Of a stretch of 64,000 nt of DNA, positions 1 to 11,580 are shown piece by piece. This DNA is from Numida meleagris (Eukaryota > Chordata > Aves > Galliformes > Numididae). Positions within the stretch are counted from its first letter, which is position 1, and every line of letters starts with the position of its first letter. The notes beneath the pieces are model-generated. The model saw nothing but the letters and a program-made list of their open reading frames with translations, had not been told where the DNA came from and did not search any database. The translations under genes and the position numbers were made by a program. Location: positions 63,159,594 through 63,223,593 of the forward strand of contig NC_034413.1 of assembly GCF_002078875.1 (NCBI RefSeq), written 5' to 3'.

Positions 1-2579
1 ACATCTGCTATTGTCTTGTGCATGCTTCATGGCAGAAGAGCATCATGCTTCCATAAAATGTGTAGTCATTAGAAATTATCCCTTCTCCTTGGCTGTCCTA
101 CTGATGATTGTTATCCCTTACTTCCTTTCAGACTTGTGGAGGTTAAAACAGGGCACCACTGGTATCTTCTAGGCTCTCAGATTCCCTCATTTCAGGCTCA
201 CTATCAGCCAAAGGTTGACAGGATATTTACTTAATCCTCTTTCTAGAAAGTTACTTTCAGTCCTCAAATCGGCCTTTGATACTGACAACAAAGAAGCCAT
301 AAGGTCGCATTTTAGAGGGTTTTCTTGGAGGGCAGACTTTACCTTGAAAATCTTTTCCTCCCAACACACAGAGATGGCCCAGAGTGGTACTGGGCATCTC
401 TTTTGTAAGCTACTCACATATAGACTGGGGAAACGAGGCTTCTTTCTCCTCAGTCTTCTATGCACTCTTTTTGCTTGTTCTTAGTGAATGATTTTAAGTA
501 CAGCTCTTTGGATGCAAGCAATAACCAAATCTTATCTGTCTTAAGTTAAGTAGTTTTCTAATTAGATTTATTCTTACAGAATCCAAAGGACTTTTTATAC
601 ACCCAAACAAGCTAGAGGAAGGAGGAGGCATCTGGGTTGTGTGCAGAGTATCAAATTTATTAATGTGTTTTCCAATGTACTTTTAAATATCAAATAAGGC
701 AGCTTCCAAAATTTCCCTAGGGTTGCTCTTTCCGTATTTATTAAAGCTCACTCTTAGCACTTGCCAGCATCTGCATGTATCTATTTTTATTCTATTTCCC
801 CCAGTTATAATCTAGATAGAACCACTAGCTACTAATTTATTTTGATGGTTAAAGTTAACCTAATAATATTTGATCAAACGGACATAACACACTTAAGATT
901 CCCAAGTGTGAGATTACATTTGGCAATTTACTATTCATGGTAGCTGCGTGAGCTGCTGGAATTCAGTGCTTTTAAAATTTTCCTTGTAATGAGCAACTGT
1001 TAGAAATATCTCACCTCCAAGTGACTGTTGTACATACCAGCTAAGTATTTTAGAGATATAAAAGCACAGAATTGCTGTCCTGTTCCCTGCCCCCAAATTC
1101 CCTAGAAAGTGTCTAGTCATTTTAGACAAATGGAACAACGTCTCTTAGAGACTTAAGTGCATTTACAACTCAGCCCTGAATAGATAATCTTTTAAAGTGG
1201 TGGGAACACAACTTGTTCCTTTCAAAAGTTGTGTTATATACACAGATCAAAAAAAAAGAAAACCTCTGAAATGTTTAGGTGGCAGCATCCTACAGGGAAT
1301 AAACATACCCTCAGGAACAACAGGTATTTTATAGATCTCCCATTAGAACTAATAATTAGCTCCAGATCAAACACAGAGGCTACTCTGGGACTTGAAAGCG
1401 GGCTTCCCAAAAAATGCCAAATGCTCCCAGGATTTGTGTTTGCTTTATAACTCAAAAATAGATACTCCATAGACTTATAAGCAATGGGTTTATTTCAAAT
1501 AACAGTAAATGGCCTTCTAAGGTCAATATATTAGTTTTCCTCTAGATACACAGTTTCAATAGCAAGCGATGCATGAAGTCTGTTAAGCCTTTTGAATTGT
1601 CTATCAGTTCTGGGAATTATAGATTTTAACCCATATAGATACTTGGCTCAACCGCAAAATGAAAAATCATTAAGAAAAAAGCACTGTATATTATTACTCC
1701 AATATGCATTTGTGATTCAGAATTGGCATTTCAATATACAAAGAAAATTTCTAGAATCATCCAAATAAATGCAAATGGTTCTATAAATACTTTAAATTAC
1801 AGAACAAAAAAAGCTCATTAGAATTTACTACTCATCCAACTGTATATGTTTTTTCTATTACACATCCAATGTACTTTGTACTTTTACAGTTGATTGAATC
1901 AAAACATGAGAAGATCTGAAAACATTTTTGTAGCTTTCTTTAAGTTGTACTACTACTGTAAGATGTTCCCTGGTAGTGCACAAGCCATGTTCTGTAAATA
2001 AATGTGTGTTTCATTTTCAATTGGAATTTCATTAATCAAACCACAGTAAACAGTGGAGTATTTAAAACACATTTCTCTAAAACGTGGGTAAAACACACCA
2101 GCAAACTACTGCTACAGTCCTGCTGCATAATGAAGCAACACTGATTTAAACCAGCTGATGACATGGCCATCTGCCTTTGGATTTCATGATGGTTTGGGCC
2201 TGAACTTCCTCCCTTCTTAGAGGTTCTCGTAGCAACTCTGACCTAGTAAAGAACCCCTATATCTCCCCTTCTGGGAAACAAGACTGTAATTCTTGACCCC
2301 ATTTCATTCACAGGAAAATTCAAGCAGAAAGAGGTAGGTTAACGTATAGGTGCTATGTCTAGGAATCAAACACTAAGCACTTAGGTTACAGTGGCCTATC
2401 TTTAGTAACAACATCTTCAGATGTAGTTGGCAACGGATGCAATTTTGTACAGCATTCCACCTGAAGCTGGAAAAAGAAGAAATATGAAGACTAAGAGTAA
2501 AGTTAAAAACTCCTCCACACGGTAGGGACAAACCCCAGATATCATTATTCAAGCACTTTGCTGCTGTTTTCTGTTTTAG
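1..2579. other. Unique intergenic sequence, no gene seen
   Basis: Moderately AT-rich single-copy sequence. All open frames on either strand are under 100 codons, overlap each other and lack recognisable protein motifs. No repeat family, RNA gene or clear regulatory block was recognised. The stretch around 1480-2060 is especially AT-rich. Confidence 0.6.
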
Positions 2580-2802
2580 GAGGAAATTCTTTACTCAGCT
2601 GGTGCTGAGGCACTGGCACAGGCTGCGCAGAGGAGCTGTGGATGCCCCCTCCTTGGAAACATTCATAGCCAGACTGGATGGGGCCCTGGACAGTGTGGTC
2701 TAGTGGGTGGTAACCTTGCCCACAGCATGAGGGGTTAGAGCTAGGAGATCTTTAAGGTGCCTTCCAACCCAAGCCATTCTACGATTCTATGATTCTGTGA
2801 TA
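2580..2802 (+). mobile_element. CR1 retrotransposon, 5'-truncated 3' end
   Basis: This is the last ~220 bp of a CR1 non-LTR retrotransposon in the plus orientation. It begins with the CR1 phrase AGGAGGAAATTCTTTACTCA, passes through GGCACTGGCACAGGCTG and GATGGGGCCCTGGACAG, and ends with CCTTCCAACCCAAGCCATTC followed by degenerate copies of the 3' terminal repeat ATTCTATG. CR1 elements in birds are almost always 5'-truncated like this because target-primed reverse transcription stops early. The copy has drifted modestly from the family pattern. It resembles the copy at 48.6 kb more than those at 45.0 or 51.6 kb. It carries no intact reading frame and is expected to be inactive. Confidence 0.93.
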
Positions 2803-5800
2803 CTGAAAGAAACAACTGGAAGCCAGTAGTCTGGACACTCAGACGATGGAAAAACAGCAGCAAAACTGGCATTGACTGCTTCCTATAGAAAGATGGGTCG
2901 TATATAAAGTTCTCATTTAAGGTGTAGATTGCTAGAATGCAGTCACACAGAGACTTTCCTGATTCCCAGGTGGCCATGAACATCTATGGCCAAGTATGGA
3001 TCATTTCTAACATCCAGCCACATGCTGTGCTGGAGCAAGACTCAGCTCCCACTTGCTTGAGGATCAAACCGTCTGTGCCAATTTTTCCACTGCAGAATGG
3101 GAGTAGCATGATCCATGCTACTGGGAGGTTGTGAAGCTGGGTTACTCTGTAAATGTTAAGCAGAAGAAATAGCTCAGACAGAAGCTCCACCAGAGGCCAA
3201 GACCCAGCTGGATCCTCTCTAGGATGAGCACTCTCAGGGAATTTCAGCCTGGGGGCTGTATGATCCCTGGGAATGTTCAGCAGAATATCCTCGCACCAAG
3301 AAAGGACAGATACACTAATCCATAGGCCACAGTTACTATAACATGTTTTGAATGTTTGCAAATTTATGCCACAAATCAACACTGCATGCATTAAAAGCAA
3401 CTAGCGCTTAATATCAGCTATATAGTTTAGTCCTTAGTATACAATGCTGAAGGTAGAGAAAGAGAAGGAACAAAAGGCAGAAGAATTACTTCCCAGAGAT
3501 TCTCTAAGGATTTCAGGCAGAACAATAAAAAACTAAATTAACTTATTCGTTTTTATCACCTGATGAGCATAATTAGCAAACAGTGCATAATGACAGCAAA
3601 TAATGGCTTTCTTTTCTCCTATTAAGATAGCTTAATGACTGTATTTTCCCAGTCTTAAAGCTGTAGTGCATTTACTAGTGGTACTCACCTGAAAAAATGT
3701 TTTGTCTGTCAATATTGAAGTTAACAAAATGCTTAACTACAGCACATAATGATCCTAGCACAAAACAGCCTTTGGTCTGAGCACAGAGGCTTTCACAGAT
3801 CACACTGTGCTGAAAACTCTGTGACAGCAACTCATGAAAGAAATGTGATGGAGCGAAATTTAATAATTCACTTCATCTTCCCTGTATGATGACTAATAAG
3901 CAACCTTCATTTATGATGTGCTCCTTCTTTTATGAGTTTCACTATCCATGTATGAATCCCAGAACAACCATCTAGAGAAACTTGATGGTAGAACTGCATT
4001 TTAATATAAGCACTTTAATATACAGCTTCAGGATCCAGGTACCCTTTGGTAACATTGAACTATCCCTTTGGGTTTCAAGGTTGTGAATAAGGTTATCAAG
4101 CTGGCTTTCTCTATACTCACACTGAGAGGCTTTGCAATTAAACTTGGGAAAGTGGCTTTGCTGAATTTGCTAGTGTAGAGATCAGCATTTTGCAAAAGGA
4201 ACAAGATGCAAAATGTCTTGTCCGATGACAGAGTTTTCATGCTGTATCTTGATTACATTGGCAGCTAAAACAAATTCAGCCAAAATAAATTCAAACTAAT
4301 TTGGATGGAGTATAAAGTATAACTCTCCTCAGGGCACAGTCTCGCAAGACCCCTGGAGACCGAACTCCCATTGATTTCCCTTGATTTAAAAGGCACAAAT
4401 GATTCGCATGACCAGATCCGGAATGGATAAAAATGGAGAACAGCAGTGATCCTGATATCATCCTCAAGGCCTCTCTGACCCTCACGGTATGGCCATCCTT
4501 TAATTCATCTGTCACAACTGTATCTAACAGAACTATTTGCTTTCAAGCACCTTCCCAGCTTGCCCTATATTACATACACTTTTCTAGGCACGGCCTAAAT
4601 GTCAACTTCTGTCTCTTTCACATGTCTGTATTCATTCAATATCTGTTGTCACATGAAGAGATCAGAAGTGCCTCTTAGTTATCTTTTTCTACAGCATCTT
4701 GTGCAATAGGACAATGGTCTGTAAGCAGTGCTCCATGGTAATTAAAGCAAAAAATATATGAGATAAACATACAGAAAAGAAAAAAAATTTTTCCTTCTCA
4801 AAGCCAACTGTTTTGACTATCTGGGAAATAAAAACAGTATTAGATCTGACTTAGCCCTACTCTAGCTGATTCTTTTGGGAAATTTATCAGTTACTTTAAC
4901 AATACATCTAACAATCCATTTGTTTTCCTCTTCGTTTCATTCCCCGTTAACAGACATTAAGCAAACCTCTGAAGTTGTACAGAAAGACAGCATATGACAT
5001 TTCATCATCACCTAGATAATTAGAGTGCCAGTCTTTCTGAGGCTTCTAAATTTTCTGTTGTTCCATACAGTTTTATTAGCTAGATGTACATCAAGATGGT
5101 GGATGTATGGCTTTTGTGGTGGAAGGAACTTTTTTTTGGTACAGTATGAGAGAATTGTATGACAGAAACCATAGTGTATTTTGCCAATCTTTGAAAAAAG
5201 TTTGGGGTTTTTTGTTATTACTCTAGTTTGATTTGTAGGATGAACTGCCATTGCCTCTTCCTGTGGTTCCCATGGGTCCACCATTCATGATTCATTCAGT
5301 AATTAATTTAATTATTTTGGAAGGATCTAGGATTGAGACAGTATCAAAAGAATTTGAAAGTATAGTTGTAGAAAGCACATGTACTTCTACTTTAAAGTAG
5401 AGGTCACTACTTTAAAAAAAAAGATATTGTCTTACTTCTTCTCTTCTTTCATGGTTGTTGAAGTTCTTTCATCAGGCATCAGTGATGTCTGTTACAAAGC
5501 AGGACTCTGAATGCTAGACCCAAGTATCAAAATAATATTTACCATACATAAGTGTAACAACCATTATGGCTTTTCTGGGTTGCTAGAGAAGACAGACATT
5601 GAATTTTGTTACATCCTGTTGATTGTATCCTCTCACAATGAATATGTGACCTTGATGATCTTAACTGTTTTGAACAAGAGCCCGCTAAAGAAGCTTACTT
5701 AACAGCAGGGGGTGAATCAGTAAAGAACCTCAGAAGACCCCAGTCCTTCAGTAGCTGGATTTTATGCCAACAAATAATCTGACAAGTAAAGCAAACTTGT

Positions 5801-6428
5801 CAAAACTAAGCTTATACAGCTTAAAGTACCTATCAGACAGTCATCCTTTTTTCCACCTTTGTCATAGCTATTTTGAATAGACTTCTGAACTAGGAAAAAG
5901 ACTCATCACTTCTGGACCAAGTTCTTCTGGGCAAACAGAAGGAAAATATGCATGGAATATTAGTACCTATTGAGAAAGTGGAATCGTGTATCTTAGGCAC
6001 AAAGGAAAGCCTAGAAGGATGAATAGGAATCTTGTATATGTAAATACATACTTGCAAATAAACAAACAAATGCCTACTGATACTATAAACGTTATATGAT
6101 ATGCTGGCACTTGTTCAAAACTTAGAGGCATTGGCATTATTTTAATCATTTTTCCATTGAAGTAAAGAAACTGCATGTATAATTAAACAGTTGTATTGTA
6201 TTGCAGAAATAACCATGTAATGACATAGTTAGAAATTCTTGGTTTTTCATGGTAATATCAAGTATAATTACCATGTAATCTGCAGAAAGCAAACAAGGCT
6301 ATAATTATTCTGTAATCCAATTTAATTACAGGGTAACAGATTTGTTATTTCTTCCCCATAAAATATACATGAAAGGAAATAAACTGGTACAGAAAGGATA
6401 TTTTTCTTTTGAAGAAGCTTTCTTAATT
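2803..6428. other. Unique intergenic sequence, no gene seen
   Basis: No gene, RNA or repeat recognised. A 138-codon frame on the minus strand at 2984-3400 has no domain, and several shorter frames cross it on both strands, so I treat it as a chance frame. Short AT-rich runs occur near 4740-4800 and 6180-6330. Confidence 0.6.
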
Positions 6429-6444
6429 AAAAAAAAAAAAAAAA
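6429..6444 (+). repeat. Poly(A) tract, 16 A
   Basis: Uninterrupted run of 16 A following TCTTAATT. No CR1 or retrocopy body was recognised upstream, so it is listed only as a homopolymer. Confidence 0.95.
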
Positions 6445-9100
6445 GGTTGACTTGCACTTCTGTCAAAGGGCAAAATAGACCAAGCATTAGACATCCCACA
6501 GGCCAAACCCTGCAGTGCATAGTCTGGAGTCACTCCATCAGGAGAGATACCTCCTTTACTTTCTTCTTTCCTTTTTAGCTGCTAAAGCTGTTGCGCTTCC
6601 ATTAAAGTTGAAGCTGCATATCTGTACGATTCTATAGGAAGTTACTGAATTAAAATCCTAGTGAAAGGAAGTCTTGTAAGTACTCCCAATACATGCACTG
6701 TGTGTATTTTGGATGTCTTAACTTCCCTCTGCCACCTGCCTCAGTGACATGGGACCAGCAAAGGACGAGCTGACCGTGTCTGTTCCATGCTTTGCCACAT
6801 GCTAAGCACATCCTGACTGCAGCTGAAATTGTTCCTTCCATTTTTGCAAAGTGCCCACTTCCAGCTATTCAGACATAATTTTGGTTTTCCCCAAGCTAAG
6901 ACAGAAGGGAACCAGCAACCTCTGCCCCCCAGAAACCCCAGCTTCTTAGAGATGAGATCTTTATTCCTAGAGAGAAAAGAAACAGCACTGTAAGCTACAG
7001 AAGGGAGTATCTTGTGACCCCTTGAGATTGGGTCTCTAAGCCAACAATGTTCCACCTTTCTATACAGTGCATAAAGGGCAGGCACAAAGCCAAGATAAAG
7101 TCACCATAAGCTGAACTGTGATCCTCAAGTCGTTTTCTGCGCTCTTTCTGTGCTTTCTATTTAACTAGAACACCAGGGACAGTAAGTACCTTCTTCCCCA
7201 CCAGAAACTAAATTCAGCACTTGGTGCTAACCCCATAGTCGCAACACCCTCTGGTCCATAGGTGTAGCTCAATGTCCTTTTGTCCACCACCCGTTCCTGT
7301 ACAGCACCACAGTCCAGTTCTACACAAGCAACTGCAAGACAGCACTAGGATCGTTACATCAGAAGGGCACAAAAGAAAGCAGATCTGCTTCAACCTACTT
7401 CCATTTATCATGCAAGCAAAAACACTGATAGAGTTCAGTGGCCATTTGAATTATAAATTACTGTATTGCAAATAATAACTTTGCCCTACTGTGCCTGGCC
7501 TTCTCTGATCTCCTCTTTTATAACCTTGCACCACTCTAATCCTCAATGTTCAGTTGGTAATCCTTTTAAGAACAAGATGAAAATTGGAGCAGTAAAGCAA
7601 TGTTTGAGGGCATGCAAACAATTATACTTCTGCCCTTAGCAGGTGCTGTTTCTATTTCTAGAAACTGTTTAAAGCTCTTCAAAGTATGAATAGATGGAAA
7701 GTACTCTTTCTGCTCTGTTTCCTCATACACAGTACCTTCTTAATGAACAATACATTCCACATTAAAGGAGTCCTAGGGGTCAGGTTTTCACTTAGAAAAT
7801 TTGGGCACTCGTCATTAGATATTAAATAAAAGCTCAAGACATCTCCTCTATTTTGATGCAAATATGATTTTGAATGTGCATAGTGTTCATTTTTAGAGCA
7901 TGAAACATACACGACAGTTGAATGAATTGGGACAATAGACTTCTGTCTCCTAGAATATAAGTGTGAATTTCTGGGGAGGGGGATAGGAAGAGGCAAATTT
8001 CAAGGGTCACACACTCCTGTAATATTTTCTTCCTATCTGCCTCCTGAGCCAGGTTTAGAAGATTAAAAGGAGGAAAGGCTATTACACAGCAGTAGTTCTA
8101 AAGAGAGAATACTTACAGCAACATGCCCACAGAGAAGCAGTTTTGACAGTCTGCCAGATGCACACAGACTTCTGACCCATGTTTTGAATTTATGAATATT
8201 TATCTTTGAATAAAGTACCTCAGCCTGGTTGCGTGGGGCTGCTTTTTTTTACTTGGTCACACTGTTGTAAAAGTTTCAATGGGGAAATTACGCGGGTGTA
8301 GGACTGGTGGCAAGATCCATTCTTGCTTTGAGACTACAGTTCCTCTAGGGAACAGCTTGGCAGGGTGGAGAGGGAGTCTCTTCTTCCTGCATGTTGACTT
8401 TGCATGTTTCTTTTTCCTTTTCTTCTTAAGGGAATGAAGCATATGCAATCATGTGTTGGAAAGTTCCCTCCTCCTTCACTTTTTCATTCTGCAAATGATT
8501 TAAGACCCTAATAGGCAATTTCAGCCAAATGTGACAGAGGGGTGGGCGTTAAGTCTCTTCAAATTTCTTGAATTATAGTAGTTGAGAAGGGTAAGAGATA
8601 GCATTAGTGATCCCATGGATAAGAAGACTGCAGCTTGAACGTAATTTCTAATAGCCATATGGGTAAGAGACATGATGAGTACTAGGACTAGAAAACCAAT
8701 AGACAGCTCTCACATCAGAGAGTACAAGTGCAGTGCACAGGTCCATAGAGAAGCAAGTTCCACCTGTGCCACAGCTCCTTGATGCTGCCACAGCTCAGGT
8801 TATAGTCTCGCACAAGAATCTGCAGGAAGAGCCTCTTGAGTTGCATACAAACAGATACATTGTGACTTCTATCAAATAACACCACAAACCCACTGAAGTG
8901 ACAAAATCAAGCTCTAAAGACACTGGGAATGACAGCTGAATATGCACATACACAGACTGTAAAAATACCAGCACATAGTGGCTTCATTTTGATTCAATAA
9001 ATCTTTTTACTTCTTTACTCCCTCCAGTAAAGACTTTTTTTTATTTTCCACTAAATTCCTCTGCTGCACTCTCTGGAGTAACCAGTAGTTTCACAAACAT
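6445..9100. other. Unique intergenic sequence, no gene seen
   Basis: Single-copy sequence with slightly higher GC around 6700-7100. Short overlapping frames occur on both strands (114 codons on the minus strand at 6741-7085 and smaller), without motifs. No RNA gene or repeat recognised. Confidence 0.55.
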
Positions 9101-9172
9101 GCAGCCCATTGCACTTCATAGTGCTCTGCAGAACTGATATTATCCCCATTTTAGAGAACAGAGGCACAGGGC
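9101..9172. mobile_element. Ancient MIR/L3-like repeat remnant
   Basis: The run ATTATCCCCATTTTAGAG, followed by ACAGAGGCACAGGG, closely matches the conserved core shared by old amniote repeats of the MIR/CR1-L3 type, where it typically reads as 'ttatccccattttacagatgaggaaactgaggc'. The flanking GTGCTCTGCAGAACT also fits an L3-like tail. The copy is short and decayed, so the exact family (MIR versus CR1-L3) is uncertain. It is much older than the CR1 copies elsewhere in the window. Confidence 0.6.
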
Positions 9173-10038
9173 AGCCAGCAACAGGACTGTCTAAAAATGC
9201 CCACTAATCCCTGACATCTGCAGTCAGTTTGGTGTGTTGTTGCTGACTTCACCTTCTGAGCCATTGTTATAACATTTTTTTACATTGCAATCACAGCTCA
9301 AGTTGATTTCTATTACAGCTGTGAGAACTCAAGGTCTCTCTACATTTGGCCACCTGCATTGGGCATCCAGAAAATGAAAAACTCATCGTTAGGGCAGAGC
9401 TGTGATGAGACTAAGGCTCTGCCCAGATTTACAGGGCAAACAGCATGAAACAGCGGCAGGGATGGAGCTTCCTTCACCTCAGAACACAGCTTCTCCTGCT
9501 ATTGCTCTATCGCCTCCTCCGTATGTATGCTTTCCAGCAATGGAAAAATAGGGTGAGGATCTTCACAGACAAGAATTGCATTGACTGAACAGTACTAACT
9601 CATTCCCAGGGTGCTAGCTGCGCTGCATACTGAATAAGGCAGAATGATGATGAAGGGTGGTAAAATCTTCCAAATATGAAATACTTGAGGACAGATTCAA
9701 ATTAGTGAAACTGCATACTATTGCAGTACAGTGGTTCTTACAGCATGGATGTTTTTCGTAAAGATGCTAAATCCTGCTTGCTTTGCCAATGAAAATGGAT
9801 ATTCTAGTTAGAATGAAATAATGACGTTTTAATTCTGTGCAACAAACCCCTAAAATCTTGTGATGACAGAAACACTTAGCGTTCTGCTGATTTAGTAATT
9901 TGAATTAGTGACCTATGGAAGAAACATATTCTACTTTATAGTATGTGCTCATGTGCTTAAAGACATCATAATGCATACAGCCCTACTGATACTATATAAG
10001 CAGAACATGCTGAATGTTTGACATTTCAATAGTAACAT

Positions 10039-10042
<4 letters not shown>
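9173..10042. other. Unique intergenic sequence, no gene seen
   Basis: Nothing recognised beyond single-copy sequence. No open frame of 60 codons or more was seen here. Confidence 0.55.

Positions 10043-10069
<27 letters not shown>
10043..10069 (+). repeat. Poly(A) tract, 27 A
   Basis: Uninterrupted run of 27 A between CATTCTT and CACAACTAC. The sequence upstream (9900-10040) does not resemble a CR1 or a known transcript, and CR1 does not normally end in poly(A), so the origin is open. Confidence 0.95.
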
Positions 10070-11435
10070 CACAACTACTTTCTGCATAGAGCTCAGAATT
10101 AGGAAATTATCTCCTCCTTAATCTTCCTCTCCACTTCCATCATGCAAAACCACACGGACTCCACCCAAGGTCAGCAAAAGGAGCCAGACAATAGATACTT
10201 TACTATGTCTCTTGAACTGTTGACAGCTGGAGACTTCAAAAAAAAACCTCCTAAAGCCATTGAACACAGACTAGTCAGCCAAGACATCAACAAAAAAAGA
10301 TGTCTCAGCAGATCAGGCACTGATCTCTGAAGAAAAAGCAAGATATGAAAGATTTGGTGCTCATTTCTTTACTTACATTGAATAAAACCTTACTGTGAAT
10401 TTAACTGAGGGAAGAATGTTTAGGATGCCTTCACAATTCACTGAACTTAGCGCTTAGCATGTGCTAATGGGCTTTGATGAATGAACTTCTGAGAAGCAAT
10501 ACTACATTCAAACCACAGCTTGAAGCATGACTCAGAGTGAAAATCATTTTCTAAACTTCTTGTTTTCTAAATGTTATAATTTCTTTCTTAGATCAAAACA
10601 AACAACACATCACCAAAGCTCCGGAGCAAACACAACTTCAGTGAGCTTCAGTGAGAGGAGCTACACATGCCCAGCACTGCTCAGAAAGAGATGAGAGTAG
10701 TTGGTTACCAACACCGTGGTATGCTGAATGCCTGTGATGAAGCTTAAATGCAGATAATTGTTCTCAGTATCACTTCTTTGATTACAGTGCCAGCATTTGT
10801 GTATAAGGCCATGCTTAGGGAGCTCTTCCAGTATAACTCTTCTGGTATCTCCACAGTGTACTGTGGTTTTACCAGCACAGCTGGAGATTTTACCAGTATG
10901 TTTATATTAGTTGTAAACTGCACATAACAAAGCCCTTAACCAATATGATGAAGGTCTGTGCATCTGCAGTGTGGTCCCATCTTGTCCACCCCAGCCTTGC
11001 ATTCCCATCTTCTTCCTCCTGACAGCATTAGCAACCATACATCTGGCTGTGACTGAAAAACTAACTCTGGTGGGGGTTAAGGCTTCTTTTGAATTGGATC
11101 CACTCACTGATCTGGCCAGCTGCACAGCTGTCCCATCAATGCTGAAACAGAGGAGAGGGAATACACAGCAGGACCCTGGGCTTTCTTTGGCTTAAAGTGT
11201 TTGCTAAAACACACTCTTCGAGTGGTACGGGGAGTGATATCCAGCATAAAGATCACTGGTACAAGATCATCTGAAGTGACAGCTTTGGTGTAACAGAGAA
11301 AGTCTATCCGGCCTTGGTGTTTTGATCCAGTACTACAGGACCAAACACAAATTTATTATATCATTAAACTATGGCCTCAGCTTGTACCCCAAAGTACGTT
11401 CAGTTTGAAAAGGCAAGTAAAAAAAGCTAGAAGAA
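10070..11435. other. Unique intergenic sequence, no gene seen
   Basis: Single-copy sequence with a small exact tandem duplication of CTTCAGTGAG at 10636-10655. Short frames around 10907-11195 overlap on opposite strands and show no motif. Confidence 0.55.
10636..10655 (+). repeat. Exact tandem 10-mer, two copies
   Basis: CTTCAGTGAG occurs twice head to tail with no mismatch. This is probably a small replication-slippage duplication. Confidence 0.9.
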
Positions 11436-11580
11436 AGGATGCATTATCCACCCATTTTCACTGGAAGGTGTAAGGTCAAGAGACCTGCCCGAGACTGCAC
11501 GTCAAGCCTACGGTTGAGCGGGGAATTTAATCTGGAATTTCCAAATCTTACTTTGATGTCTTAACCGTAAAACCACCCTT
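11436..11580. mobile_element. Ancient MIR-like SINE remnant
   Basis: The ordered words ATTATCCACCCATTTTCAC, AGGTCAAGAGACCTGCCCGA, GGGGAATTTAATCTGGA and TCTTAACCGTAAAACCAC follow the layout of amniote MIR-type elements. In those, 'attatccccatttt' is followed by an 'aggtcacacagc' section, 'ggaattgaaccc' and a terminal 'cttaaccactagaccac'. Nearly the full core-to-tail order is present, at heavy divergence. Such copies are among the oldest mobile elements recognisable in bird genomes and are sometimes recruited as enhancers. Assignment to MIR rather than another core-SINE is from memory of the pattern. Confidence 0.65.

Noticed and set aside
2984..3400. 138-codon minus-strand frame as a gene
   Set aside because: No motif; crossed by other frames on both strands in unremarkable sequence.
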